Positions 1 to 9,755 of a stretch of DNA of 64,000 bases are shown one piece after another. The translations under genes were made by a program, and so were the position numbers. Below the pieces are notes generated by a model, which worked only from the letters and a program-made list of their open reading frames with translations, made no database searches and was not told the origin of the DNA. The stretch is from Imbricaverruca yamaguchii (taxonomy: Eukaryota > Arthropoda > Thecostraca > Neoverrucidae). Where the stretch lies: assembly GCA_034440575.1 (NCBI GenBank), contig JAOTOL010001476.1, positions 213,501 to 277,500 of the forward strand, written 5' to 3'. The stretch's first letter is position 1. The number at the start of each line of letters is the position of its first letter.

Positions 1-765
1 CAAGGGTGATGCTGTGGAGTCTTCCAAGCTCCGGGAAAATGTTGCAGTTATTTACCGGCAATTCCGGTGGAGCATTGTGGTGGTCATTTCTGCAGCGAGT
101 ACTGCGTCACATCAGGGAACGACACACAGCTGCATACCAACAGGAAATGAGCCCGTCACCGCAGAGCATCGCAGACAAAGTCCCGGTCATGGGCAGATAA
201 GCGAGCTGCGGCGTGTTTCTATTGTTGTGATTCATGAAATGTGAGACCATACAATGCACGGCTATAGGAAAAGCATGATAGGTGCGGATCCATGAGTGGA
301 AGGTACTGGATGCATGTACCCATCCCGCCCACTGAAAATGTGACTCACCTCCTACCGGTTCAGGGGGCACAGTGCACCCTCCGCTCAACGGATTTTTCAG
401 CCCAAGACCTTTTCAGGGGAGACACCCCTTCAGTTTGCTCGAGCACACCTGTTCTCTCCACCCTGCTCAATTTTTTTCCGCCAAATATTCCCCAACAAGG
501 AAATGTGTCTGGGTATGAACAATCTTGGATCCGACCCTGTGCCACTAACGTACGCTTTGAAATATCTGACTGTGCGTATTCAGGGAGCGATTATAATCCC
601 GGACGTGTGTGTGCAATTGAACATTGTTCCGATTGAGCGTCGATCAGCTTGTCCACTGAAAATGCCGACATACGGGAACGGGAGCGCTGTCGAGCCTGCT
701 GCGGTCCGGCAGCTGGCCGACGACCGAGTTGTGAATGTGACGGTGCTCACGCTGAGGTTGGGTGG
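1..765. other. No recognisable gene
   Basis: No protein family was recognised in any frame. About 350-545 (minus orientation) resembles 42373-42640: both carry a GAAAAATCCGTTGAGCG-like core followed by a CTGAAGGGG segment, so this is probably an old dispersed repeat. The rest is unassigned. Confidence 0.5.
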
Positions 766-1275
766 TTAAATGGTGGTTGGTTAAATGGTGGTTGGTTAAA
801 TGGTGGTTGGTTAAATGGTGGTTGGTTAAATGGTGGTTGGTTAAATGGTGGTTGGTTAAATGGTGGTTGGTTAAATGGTGGTTGGTTAAATGGTGGTTGG
901 TTAAATGGTGGTTGGTTAAATGGTGGTTGGTTAAATGGTGGTTGGTTAAATGGTGGTTGGTTAAATGGTGGTTGGTTAAATGGTGGTTGGTTAAATGGTG
1001 GTTGGTTAAATGGTGGTTGGTTAAATGGTGGTTGGTTAAATGGTGGTTGGTTAAATGGTGGTTGGTTAAATGGTGGTTGGTTAAATGATGGTTGGTTAAA
1101 TGGTGGTTGGTTAAATGGTGGTTGGTTAAATGGTGGTTGGTTAAATGGTTGTTGGTTAAATGGTGGTTGGTTAAATGCTGGTTAGTTAAATGCTGGTTGG
1201 TTAAATGCTGGTTGGTTAAATGGTGGTTGGTTAAATGGTGGTTGGTTAAATGGAGGTTGGTTAAACAGTGGTTGG
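766..1275. repeat. 15-bp minisatellite, 34 units
   Basis: The unit TTAAATGGTGGTTGG repeats 34 times. Copies are almost identical up to about 1080 and then carry single-base changes (GATGG, GTTG, GCTGG, GGAGG, CAGTGG) toward the right edge. The unit length is a multiple of three and lacks stops in several frames, so both strands show long WLNGG-like or HLTNH-like frames that are repeat artefacts. It directly abuts the reverse-transcriptase relic on its right. Confidence 0.97.
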
Positions 1276-1280
1276 TTAAA

Positions 1281-2530
1281 TTTGCTGAAGCCATGTGGCG
1301 CATCAGAATCTTTAAAAACGGCGTCCCCACATGGAGGAGTGTTATCTCCCCAGCTATTCAACATGTATGTGGCCAAATGCTGTCCCCGACCATCAGAAAC
1401 ACTTGTCTTGTCTTATGCGGATAACTTCGTGGCACTGTAAAGGGATGTTAAATTGTAGACGATTGAGAGAAGAATGCAAAGATGTTCGAACTATCTGGTT
1501 GAGTGGTTTAAGAGTCCAGAACTACGATTCTGGTCTGCCAAGTCCACGGTGACGTTATTCACGCCTGACACACACCAATACTCTTATCATCCTGGCATCT
1601 CAGTGCATGGCATCAAGCTGCCTCTCGACCAAAATCCTAAGGTTTTGGGGGTTAGGTTCGACCCCCTCATGCATTTCAGTAAACATGCCGAGGAAATAAA
1701 TAACAAAGTCAAAAGGAAATATAATGTACTCAAGGCGGTCTCAGGAGCAAACGATGGGCAGTCCAAAGAAAAAAAAAGGATCAAACGATCTGTAGTTTAT
1801 CTGTACATGCAGTTCATTAGACATATTTTGACTACACCTCAAATGTGTGGCGACCCTGCATTAGTGAGACTAGCATGAAGGTAATGCAGGCAACACAGGG
1901 TGTCTGTTCTGGGGCGGCGACGGGCTTGACAAAGATGACTCGCATTTCAGAACTCGACATGGAAGCGAATGTGCTTCCAGTGCAGAATCATCTTGATATG
2001 ATTGGAGCTCAAAACGTTCCCGAGTACTTTCAACCCGACCATCCTCTAAACTGCTTCCGTGATATGAGAGGCCTTCCAAGACAAATGAAGAATGACCCCC
2101 TTCACGCCTTTACAACGGATTCGTGCCGCAGATGCTATTTTATAATGAGACTGGTAAAAACAATCAATAAAATCGATTCACACCAAGCTTACAGACTGAC
2201 TCGCGAGCTTGGAGAACTCACGACTCCTGGATGCTGTGCCGCCAGACATCAATGTGTAGGAGGAGACCCTGCCAAGAAAACTTCGCGTTGACTTGGCAAG
2301 ACTCAGAAGCGGATGGCGCCCTGGACTGGAGGAGTGCCTACACAATATTGGTGCTTTCTTCCCCCAACTGCAGGGGATGCAACGACGGCGAGGGAAATGT
2401 CTCTCATCTTCTCTTCATCTGCCCTCAGTTCTCTACTCTTCGAAACAACCTATCACCACACTGCGGGACCTCTAGACCAAACCACTAGAAGTTGCCGAGC
2501 TCTTGATGGAAGCGAGGCTATGACGCGATC
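1281..2530 (+). pseudogene. Decayed Jockey/I-type LINE ORF2 fragment
   Basis: This is a relic of the C-terminal half of a non-LTR retrotransposon polyprotein. Across frameshifts one can read a reverse-transcriptase stretch with LFNMYVAK, then SYADN at 1411-1425, where the family has YADD. The stretch KVLGVRFDPLMHFSKHAEEI follows (about 1640-1700), then a QSKE segment. At about 1980-2100 come LPVQNHLDMIGAQ and FQPDHPLN, typical of the post-RT region. Near 2370-2435 there is a Cys-x2-Cys-x8-His-x4-Cys cluster in the frame containing NCRGC and HLLFICP, like the terminal CCHC motif of such elements. The N-terminal endonuclease and most of the RT are missing; the 15-bp minisatellite starts where the missing part would be. 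Stops and shifts show it is dead. The clade assignment (Jockey/I/RTE-like) is from motif style only. Confidence 0.8.
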
Positions 2531-3269
2531 ATAGCCTGCGGCGGCCTCACTGACTGTCTGACGTCGAGGTTGGCAATGACAGCGTGTCGTAACCTTCACA
2601 GCTCATAGCCTCCACGGCTCACAAACTCCACAAGTCCTCCGCTGCTGCTGAAACACGATACAGTCACCAAACGCAGCAGCAGGCAGTGCATGCACAGGTA
2701 CCGTCACCGCACCGCGGGATCACGTGTGCACGATAACCTTTCACTCAAAGCAACCTGACAATTGAATATTAAACGACATTTTTGATTGATATGTTATGAA
2801 GAGTAGTGGAACTTCAGGACGAAACATAACGGATTCCTATAACTGATAATGAACACGTCATAAACATTGCCGAACATGTCGGGTTTTGTCCGGTTTTGTC
2901 AGCTGTCACCGGCCATCGACCCGATCTTCCGTCAAGATGTGAGAAATGTAACCAGGCATGGAATCCTCACATTCGGAGCGTCAGAGGCATGCCAACAGCG
3001 CGGGTTCTGTCGGCGGAGGAGACCAGCGAACTGTGAGCGGGTCGTCAGCCCCGGTACAGTTACAGCAGCAGCTGTCACTGAGGACACGCTGAATTGTCGC
3101 AGGGAGACCGACATATCAAACGTACAGCTTTCATTTCATGCGCAACCCAATGTACATCCCTGTCCAGCTCCCACTGGCGACTTCTCCCTCCGCTTTTCTG
3201 TGGTTTCCTCTTTTCTCTGTACTTCTTGCTCTCTTTACATGCGCTTATTCGCATCACTATGAATATATG
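2531..3269. other. No recognisable gene
   Basis: Unassigned sequence. A short imperfect repeat of CTCATAGCCTCCACGGCTCA type lies near 2600-2625. No protein family was recognised. Confidence 0.5.

Positions 3270-3338
<69 letters not shown>
3270..3338. repeat. (TA)n microsatellite
   Basis: About 34 uninterrupted TA dinucleotides, followed by an interrupted TACATATATATA tail to about 3355. Confidence 0.98.
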
Positions 3339-3342
<4 letters not shown>

Positions 3343-3355
3343 CATATATATATAC

Positions 3356-3608
3356 ATTGACAGATACGTACGTTTTACGCCTGTCCATCCATATCATGTT
3401 TTCCTTCGTCTTTCCCAGCACGCTCATCTGCAGTACGCCTCTCGCCCTCAGCAATTTGGTGTGTTTATTCACGCGTCCACTGCGGACAGATGCACGGTCG
3501 GCTGCACCTGCGGCTTCTACAGCTCACAGTCGTGGCCACCCCATCTGTCACGCCGTCCCACTGCCTCCTGCGTCAGCACCGGCCACTCTCCACCGCAGGA
3601 CTCGGCCA
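3356..3608. other. Spacer, no gene seen
   Basis: Mixed sequence rising in GC content toward the right; nothing recognised. Confidence 0.4.
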
Positions 3609-3682
3609 GCGGGTGCCAGCGGGCGCCGACGGGCGCCACGGGGCGCCGACGGGGCGCCAGCGGGCGCCGACGGGGCGCCGAC
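3609..3682. repeat. GGGCGCC-rich short tandem repeat
   Basis: About seven imperfect 10-11-bp units of the type GGGCGCCGACG and GGGCGCCAGC. GC-rich and CpG-rich. Confidence 0.85.
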
Positions 3683-4242
3683 CGCTTCAGGGAACATTCA
3701 GTTCTGGCAACGGAGTAATGCTCTGCCGGTGGGCGAAGAGGGGTGGAGGAACGCTGCCAAAAGCGAGGAAGAGGGTCTGGAGAAGTGCGGAATACGGCAG
3801 GAAAGAAGGTGAAGGTCAAATGGTCACTTCTATTGCAGTGAAATTCGTGGAAAAACTTGAAAGAATGTGGTTTGCATCATCGCCTGTATAATGTGGCCAA
3901 TTGGTGCGGTTAGATGGAGAGAAGCATTAAAAACGCTGAGAGCATTCGAACTGACAACGAGCAGGGGCATGACAGCAGCACTCCAGCAACAGAACTACGA
4001 CTTAATTCCAAGCTTCGAATCAAACTCGGTGGTCCTGCTACGAAGTTAGCTCTTGACGTCAGCTCTAGTACAAAACTGGACGGCTAAGTCATAGCTGTAT
4101 CTGTTAAAACCTACCGGCCACCGGTCTGCCACGTCACATGAGGGACGACGGTCAGGTGCAGAAACCCTGAGTGCCCGGGCAGTCGCTGAAGGGTTGCCCA
4201 ATCAACGGATTTGCTACCAAAGAAGCTCCTTTCAGGGGAAAA
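3683..4242. other. No recognisable gene
   Basis: Unassigned. About 4196-4245, read on the minus strand (CCCCTGAAAGG then AAATCCGTTGA), resembles the repeat at 350-545, so it may be another copy of that dispersed repeat. Confidence 0.4.
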
Positions 4243-4408
4243 AGCGACACGAAAATGGCTGATTCTAGTAGACTGTGTGACACTTGGGTAATGTTGTGAT
4301 AGGACGGTGGTAATTGTCCGATGGACGTCTGACATTTACAACCAGAATTCCTGTCTTAATGCTGCCCAAGTGTCACACGTGTTCTTAGAACCCGACATTT
4401 TCGTGTCA
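4243..4408. mobile_element. Foldback (inverted-repeat) element candidate
   Basis: Arms of about 45 bp at 4243-4288 and 4365-4408 are inverted copies with a few mismatches and indels. They include a perfect 14-bp match (GTGTGACACTTGGG at 4275-4288 against CCCAAGTGTCACAC at 4365-4378) and a 12-bp outer match (GACACGAAAATG against CATTTTCGTGTC). The spacer is about 76 bp and encodes nothing. It fits a small MITE-like or foldback element, or a decayed hairpin locus. No clear target-site duplication was found. Confidence 0.6.
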
Positions 4409-5220
4409 AAGTGGTACCTTTACCGACGATCAGACATAGAATGACTATACGCCAGCCGACACAGAGCACACAGCACGTGGTGTTGCCGAATGGAATCCAT
4501 ATCACGGTTCCAGCCCACACGAGATTCCATGGGTTGGGCATACGATAGGTCCCATGTCACTGGATGCAGATAATCTCGATTTCACGTGTAGATTGCGCGT
4601 GGTTGGTCAGTCTGCGTCTGCGTCGCATATTGTTTCAGGATGGCTGGTGACTGCGTGGAAGGTGCCAATCTGATGATGGAGTTGGCTGCGCTAACGGCCT
4701 TATGCGGCGCAGACTAGGCGTGAGGGGGGGGGTTGGGGTGCAACTACCAAATGACTGTCGCACACCGTGACATCTATGCTACTCTGATAAGTCAGTGTGG
4801 TTCACCTAAGGCTGAACTACGTACACCATGCGCCATACATGAGCCAGACTTTGGCAGGACTGCAACAACTTAGGCGAAAGTGGATTGTTTTTCAATGTGC
4901 TTACGCACACATTGAATGTGACATTTCGACAATCGGGATCCAATGACAAATATGATGCACGCTTTCCAAATTCGAGTGCCCAATTGCGCTCCAGGTTTGT
5001 TTATTTCTGGCATTCCTACGCTTCCGCGAAATTCACCGCAATAAGGCAAATGTTTCACTACATCCTGTCTCGCTCGTCCACCTCTCGAGATGACATCCGA
5101 TGCTGGTGCACATGCTGTCTATGGCGTTATTGCATTGGACGGCGTTGTGGACGTGTCACCGGTGCGCATCGCTTCGTCACGTCCTCCGAGAGAGTGGCAC
5201 CAGAAGCCGCCAGTGTGGAC
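4409..5220. other. No recognisable gene
   Basis: Unassigned sequence. Frames of up to about 115 codons exist but match no family I know. Confidence 0.4.
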
Positions 5221-5278
5221 ACACCGACATGAGGTCGACACCGGTAAACACACCGACATGAGGTCGACACCGGTAAAC
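5221..5278. repeat. 29-bp direct duplication
   Basis: Two exact tandem copies of a 29-bp unit beginning ACACCGACATGAGGTCGACA. Confidence 0.95.
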
Positions 5279-5371
5279 ACGGCGCCGTCATCCACTGGCG
5301 GACGAACGGCGGGCACTAGCGGGTGATGGACGGCAGCCGGCGGGGCTGCTCCCGACCGTCATATCAACCGT

Positions 5372-5540
5372 CACGTCAGACGTCGCGACTGACGTGGCGA
5401 CTGACGTGACGTCTGACGTGGCGTCTGCCCTTGGCGTCTGACGTGGCGTCTGACGTGACGTCTGACGTGACGTCTGACGTGACGTCTGACGTGACGTCTG
5501 ACGTGACGTCTGACGTGACGTCTGACGTGACGTGACGTAA
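5372..5540. repeat. 12-bp TGACGT minisatellite
   Basis: About 13 units of GTCTGACGTGAC, irregular on the left (variants GTGGCG and GCGACTG) and homogeneous on the right. Each unit carries TGACG or TGACGTC cores, the half-site of CREB/ATF-type factors. Whether anything binds here is unknown. Confidence 0.95.
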
Positions 5541-5550
5541 GACCAGCTAA

Positions 5551-5757
5551 GGATGGTATCGGTGTTCCAGTCGTCACCTATCGAGTGTCGGTTGTTTCAG
5601 TCATCCCTTGGGGGTGGTGTCGGTGTTCCAGTTGTCACCTATCGAGTGTTGGTTGTTTCAGTCATCCCTTGGGGGTGGTGTCGGTTGTTCCAGTCGCCAC
5701 CTAAGGGTGGTGTCGGTTGTTCCAGTCGTCACCTAAGGGTGGTGTCGGTTGTTCTAT
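5551..5757. repeat. About 32-bp diverged tandem repeat
   Basis: Six imperfect units sharing GGTGGTGTCGGTTGTTCCAG and GTCACCTAAG or CACCTATCGAGTG. An older pair shares an extra TCAGTCATCCCTTGGG segment. Confidence 0.85.
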
Positions 5758-8040
5758 TAGTCAGCAGGTACATTCATGCGTGGGCCAGAACTCGGAGGTC
5801 GGCTGTCTTTGTTTTCGGTGAAGGTAAGGAACCTTTTTGCGCCAGCAAACATCATATCATGGTCTGACCATGGGTGAAGTCTAAATGTCAACAGGTGATA
5901 CCTGAGTAGGTGGTGTCTAAGAGTGCTGAGCACCCGTTAACTTTTAGAACTTCACCATCAGTGCCTATGTGAATGTGTGAGAACACCATCTAGAAACCGC
6001 AATGTCATGCAAACGCAACACCTGGAGTTCTCAGAAGACCTTAGAAATCCTGGAAATCATAGAAATCAGAAGTCAGTTGACCACCACGATCCTCCTCTTC
6101 CTCCACAGGGAAGGAAACATCTTCATTTGACCCATGCTAGTTTTCCATCCAGCAATCGAAACATAGCCAAATAGGGTTTTCGCTACATTCCCTCAGCATT
6201 TCCGTTGTTCCTCCACCCCGTGAATACCCTAGCTTGTGTAGTAGTTCCAATCTCAATATGTCATGTACTCTCACTCAAACTGGATCAAATGCATTGGAAA
6301 GCGATCAGCGCATCCGGAAACGGCGACCGAGACGAGCTGTGCAGTGTGATCGGGCGCGTGCAGAGCAGGCTTCTCGTTCCATCCGGCGGTCCAGTTGCCC
6401 CTCCTCTCCTCTCCCTGACCCTCTCGGCCCCGCCCTTCCGCACCGGAAGCGGACCGCTCCGACCAGACGAGTGGACGAAAGGGGAGAAATTATCTCCCCT
6501 CGGCGGCGGCTCGTGTTTCGCCGACCACACGTGCCTGCCAGGCGCCCCTCTCCAGACGGCTGACCCCCTGGTCAGTCGCGCCACACGTTTCCCCATAGAT
6601 TTTCCGGCCATTTGCCGGGCCAGCAGTTACCAAAACAGCACTTGGCGCGCTCCTCGGCTGCGATAGAGGTGCGCACGACTCAGAATGGAACCATCCAAGC
6701 TTCTCCACAGCGTCAATGACGATTTGAAGGTATAATCATGTCATGGATTGCACTATAAGAGTTATGTATTCCGGGAATATTCATCCAGAAATATCAGATT
6801 GACTCCTCGAAGCGCGAGCACACACATACGCACATGCACACACATCTTATTCTTAAATAATATATATTCGACGTCACCGGCACACACCCTGTATAGCAAT
6901 ATCAAAAGTGACGTTACAATGCTGTATTGGGGGAGGGGGCGATGGACGTGAACTCAGCCAACAACATGTTAAAATTAGGATAGAGATGAATAACTTGTTT
7001 TCTGATAACTACACTGACAATATGCAATGTATCGTCCAAACCGGCTCATATCACATCACGCTCAGCATTTGGCTGAAAACGGCACATAGCTTATATATAC
7101 TTAAAACAGAAATTCGGTTGATGCCCTAGTATTCTTTGGCAAAGGCACGGGAACTGGGGGAGGGGTGGCAGAGTGGGCAGTGTCCCTCCCTCCCCCATGT
7201 GGACGAAGGTAGCAGTAAGATAATCTCAAAACCACATTCACATCACATAATCTCTAATTCCAAAGTCAGCTTGATTTTGGTGAGGCGACCTTGGCTGAAT
7301 GTTCTCAGCGCGTAAGTGCAATGTATAATGTTTTCAGGACATACCAAGGACCATACTTCTTCATGAACATTTTCAATCAACTGTCTTCACGTAGCTTGAA
7401 ATACGATGCAGGATGCGGCTACAATTACGGAAAGTGGACGAACAGACACAACTTGAAGCATGCAGCGAAGGTTACGTCAGATCGACGCTTTTGTTCGATA
7501 TTGAGAAGTCGGACCAGCGTACTAATACTTTAGCAATCGCTGCATACTGAGCCTCTTACTCGTTCCGAGAGCAGAAACATTCGGGCAGCAGTGTCCTGCT
7601 TCGGTATGGATATATCCGATGGGAAGCAAGAGGACGATGTCGGTGTTGCTTCCGCTCGCACAAGTGCGGTGGCAGGTTAACTGAAACTTTGCATGGGCAC
7701 CTCGACATCATTTTGATTCCATACCATAGACAATGACCGATCCAAGTGGGAGGAATTGTGGTATGTGCCAGTACAGCCCTGGATAGAAACATGCCACTCA
7801 TTCGCCTGGAGAAGGGCTCTCTTCAGGACGCTCGATTGCAGGCCCCCCTCCCATCGCCATCCCTCCCGACTCGATGAAATGTTCAATCGATGGCACCCCT
7901 TCGAGCAGTAATGCTCTTCGGAGAGATGACGCATCTCCAGAAGCTCCTTTTTTCACCGTAAAGATTCTTCGAATTGCCCCTGACTAGACTGCTGCATGTG
8001 CCGCCTTTCGTCATAATTCTCCGACCACACGAAGTACAAC
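5758..8040. other. No recognisable gene; CpG-rich patch at 6330-6660
   Basis: Mostly unassigned. The patch 6330-6660 is GC- and CpG-rich compared with its AT-rich surroundings (6740-7120) and could be a small CpG island or former exon, but no reading frame in it was recognised. A G-rich run with CCTCCCTCCCCC lies near 7155-7200, a common edge sequence of dispersed repeats here. Confidence 0.4.
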
Positions 8041-8689
8041 GATCACACCGACCACACCGATCACACCGACCACACCGGCCACACCGACCACACCGACACA
8101 CGACCACACCGACCACACTGATCACACGACCATGCCCACCGCATCGATCACACCAACCACACCAACCACACCGACCACACCGATCACACCGGCCACACCA
8201 ACCACACCGGCCACACCGACCGCACCGGCCACACCGATCACACCGACCACATCAACCACACCGATCACACCGACCACACCGGCCACACCGATCACACCGA
8301 CCACACCGATCACACCGACCACACCGATCACACCGATCACACCGACCACACCGATCACACCGACCACACCGACCACACCGACCACACCGATCACACCGAC
8401 CACACCGACCACACCGACCACACCGATCACACAGACCACACCGACCACACCGGCCACACCGATCACATCGACCACACCGATCACACAGACCACACCGACC
8501 ACACCGATCACACCGACCACACCGATCACACCAACCACACCGATCACACCACCGATCACACCGATCACACCGACCACACCGATCACACCGGCCACACCGA
8601 CCACACCGATCACACCGGCCACACCAACCACACCGATCACACCAACCACACCCATCACACCGACCACACCGGCCACACCGGCCACACCA
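8041..8689. repeat. 9-bp minisatellite (ACCACACCG type)
   Basis: About 72 units of a 9-bp repeat with three main variants (CCGACCACA, CCGATCACA, CCGGCCACA) mixed without strict order. Being a multiple of three, it opens long Thr/Pro, His/Arg/Pro and Val/Gly/Ile frames that are artefacts. Confidence 0.97.
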
Positions 8690-8802
8690 AGCTCATTAAT
8701 CATACAGATCCAACCGAACGGTCTGGGGAAGTTGAGAAGCCAAGCAGAGCTAGAGAGACGCCGATCTGAAGCAGGCGAGCTTCGGACGGACCACGTCGGC
8801 CG

Positions 8803-8845
8803 CTGACCCGCTGACCCGCTGACTCGCTGACCGCTGACCGCTGAC
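8803..8845. repeat. CTGACCCG/CTGACCG short tandem repeat
   Basis: Five units: three of 10 bp (GCTGACCCGC type) then two of 8 bp (GCTGACC). Confidence 0.85.
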
Positions 8846-9246
8846 GTAGGTGGGTGGCGCTGCCGAGCGGCAACTACACAGAAACGTAGTGACACAGGCT
8901 TAGTCACACAGGAAGGATTCCCGGACCGTCGTCACGGCTGACCAGGGCGCAGGATCTGTCCCAGAGTTGGGGAGGGGGGGCATCGCCGAGTGGTAGCTAC
9001 ACCGCTGGGCGCTCAATGACCAACCATGGTCGATGCGCCCTAAAACCACAATCACGCACGGTAGCTACACCGCATAGCCGCAGGGATATAGGCTTAACGC
9101 GCAGGATTAATGCGCAGATTATCGTCACAGATGAAAAGGGCGAAGAAACTATCTGAAAGTTGGGGTGGGGGGGGACGTTTTGAAGTCGATTATTTCCATG
9201 CAACCCCCATATGATCGATGCTAAGCTCGTCTAAAGTTCGGGGGAG
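8846..9246 (+). repeat. Diverged duplicated dispersed repeat
   Basis: Two diverged copies lie in tandem. 8870-8975 and 9055-9170 share the order GGCAACTACAC/GGTAGCTACAC, AGGCTTA, CGTCACNG, then AAGTTGGGG and a G run. The second continues into a segment at 9181-9245 (TGAAGTCGATTATTTCC and later GCTAAGCTCGTC) that recurs at 27249-27316. A GCCGAGTGGTAGCTACACCG stretch at 8982-9001 resembles a tRNA A box, so the family may be SINE-like; that is weak. Confidence 0.5.
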
Positions 9247-9692
9247 GAACACTGCACACTTCGTTTCCGTGCCTACGTCCGTGCAGGGTTGTGTGTAGAT
9301 CAGTGGCTAAACTGGGCGTCAAGGAAGCCAGAATTACAGGGTTGGATTACAAGTTATGGTTACCATTGGTGCCAAAGTGAGAGGCAGGCGACTCCATATA
9401 GCCTCAGCTGCGTGGTGCACACCACAAGGCCATACACAACAACAACGCCAGGTCAACGAAGCTAACTGAGCGCTGTCGCGGTCGCCTTCGACGGTCGGGT
9501 GAGATTTGTTGGGCGGGTGGCGTGTCCGTGCGGCTCTCGAATGGCCAGCGGTGTTTCGCCGCGCGCCAGCTGGGCCCTGGCACGTGCGACATTCAACTGG
9601 ACCCATTCCTGCGCACCATCAGCGCCGCAAGAGCGACGAATACCTCATCTGACCGGCCATCAGCTGGCGGCCGGACAGGGGGAGGGGGAGGG
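9247..9692. other. Spacer; possible short coding-like patch
   Basis: The plus frame at about 9522-9620 reads VRLSNGQRCFAARQLGPG with G/C-ending codons, and the minus strand is also open there. No family was recognised and no convincing splice sites were found, so it is not called a gene. Confidence 0.25.
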
Positions 9693-9743
9693 GAGAGCGA
9701 TGGTCTCGTGGTGACGCGCCGCCACTACAAGACCATCGCTCTC
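9693..9743. repeat. Palindrome at satellite edge
   Basis: Perfect 14-bp inverted arms, GAGAGCGATGGTCT at 9693-9706 and its complement at 9730-9743. The sequence between them pairs imperfectly and contains an inverted version of the neighbouring satellite core (TTGTAGTGGCGG on the minus strand). It sits 12 bp from the first unit of the 36-bp array. Confidence 0.9.
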
Positions 9744-9755
9744 ACCTCCAGCGTG

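Noticed and set aside
8122..8907. Collagen- or antifreeze-like Thr/Pro or Val/Gly repeats
   Set aside because: Pure 9-bp tandem repeat, open in several frames on both strands.
9522..9625. GC-rich coding-like patch next to the 36-bp array
   Set aside because: Both strands are open, splice sites are poor and no family is recognisable.
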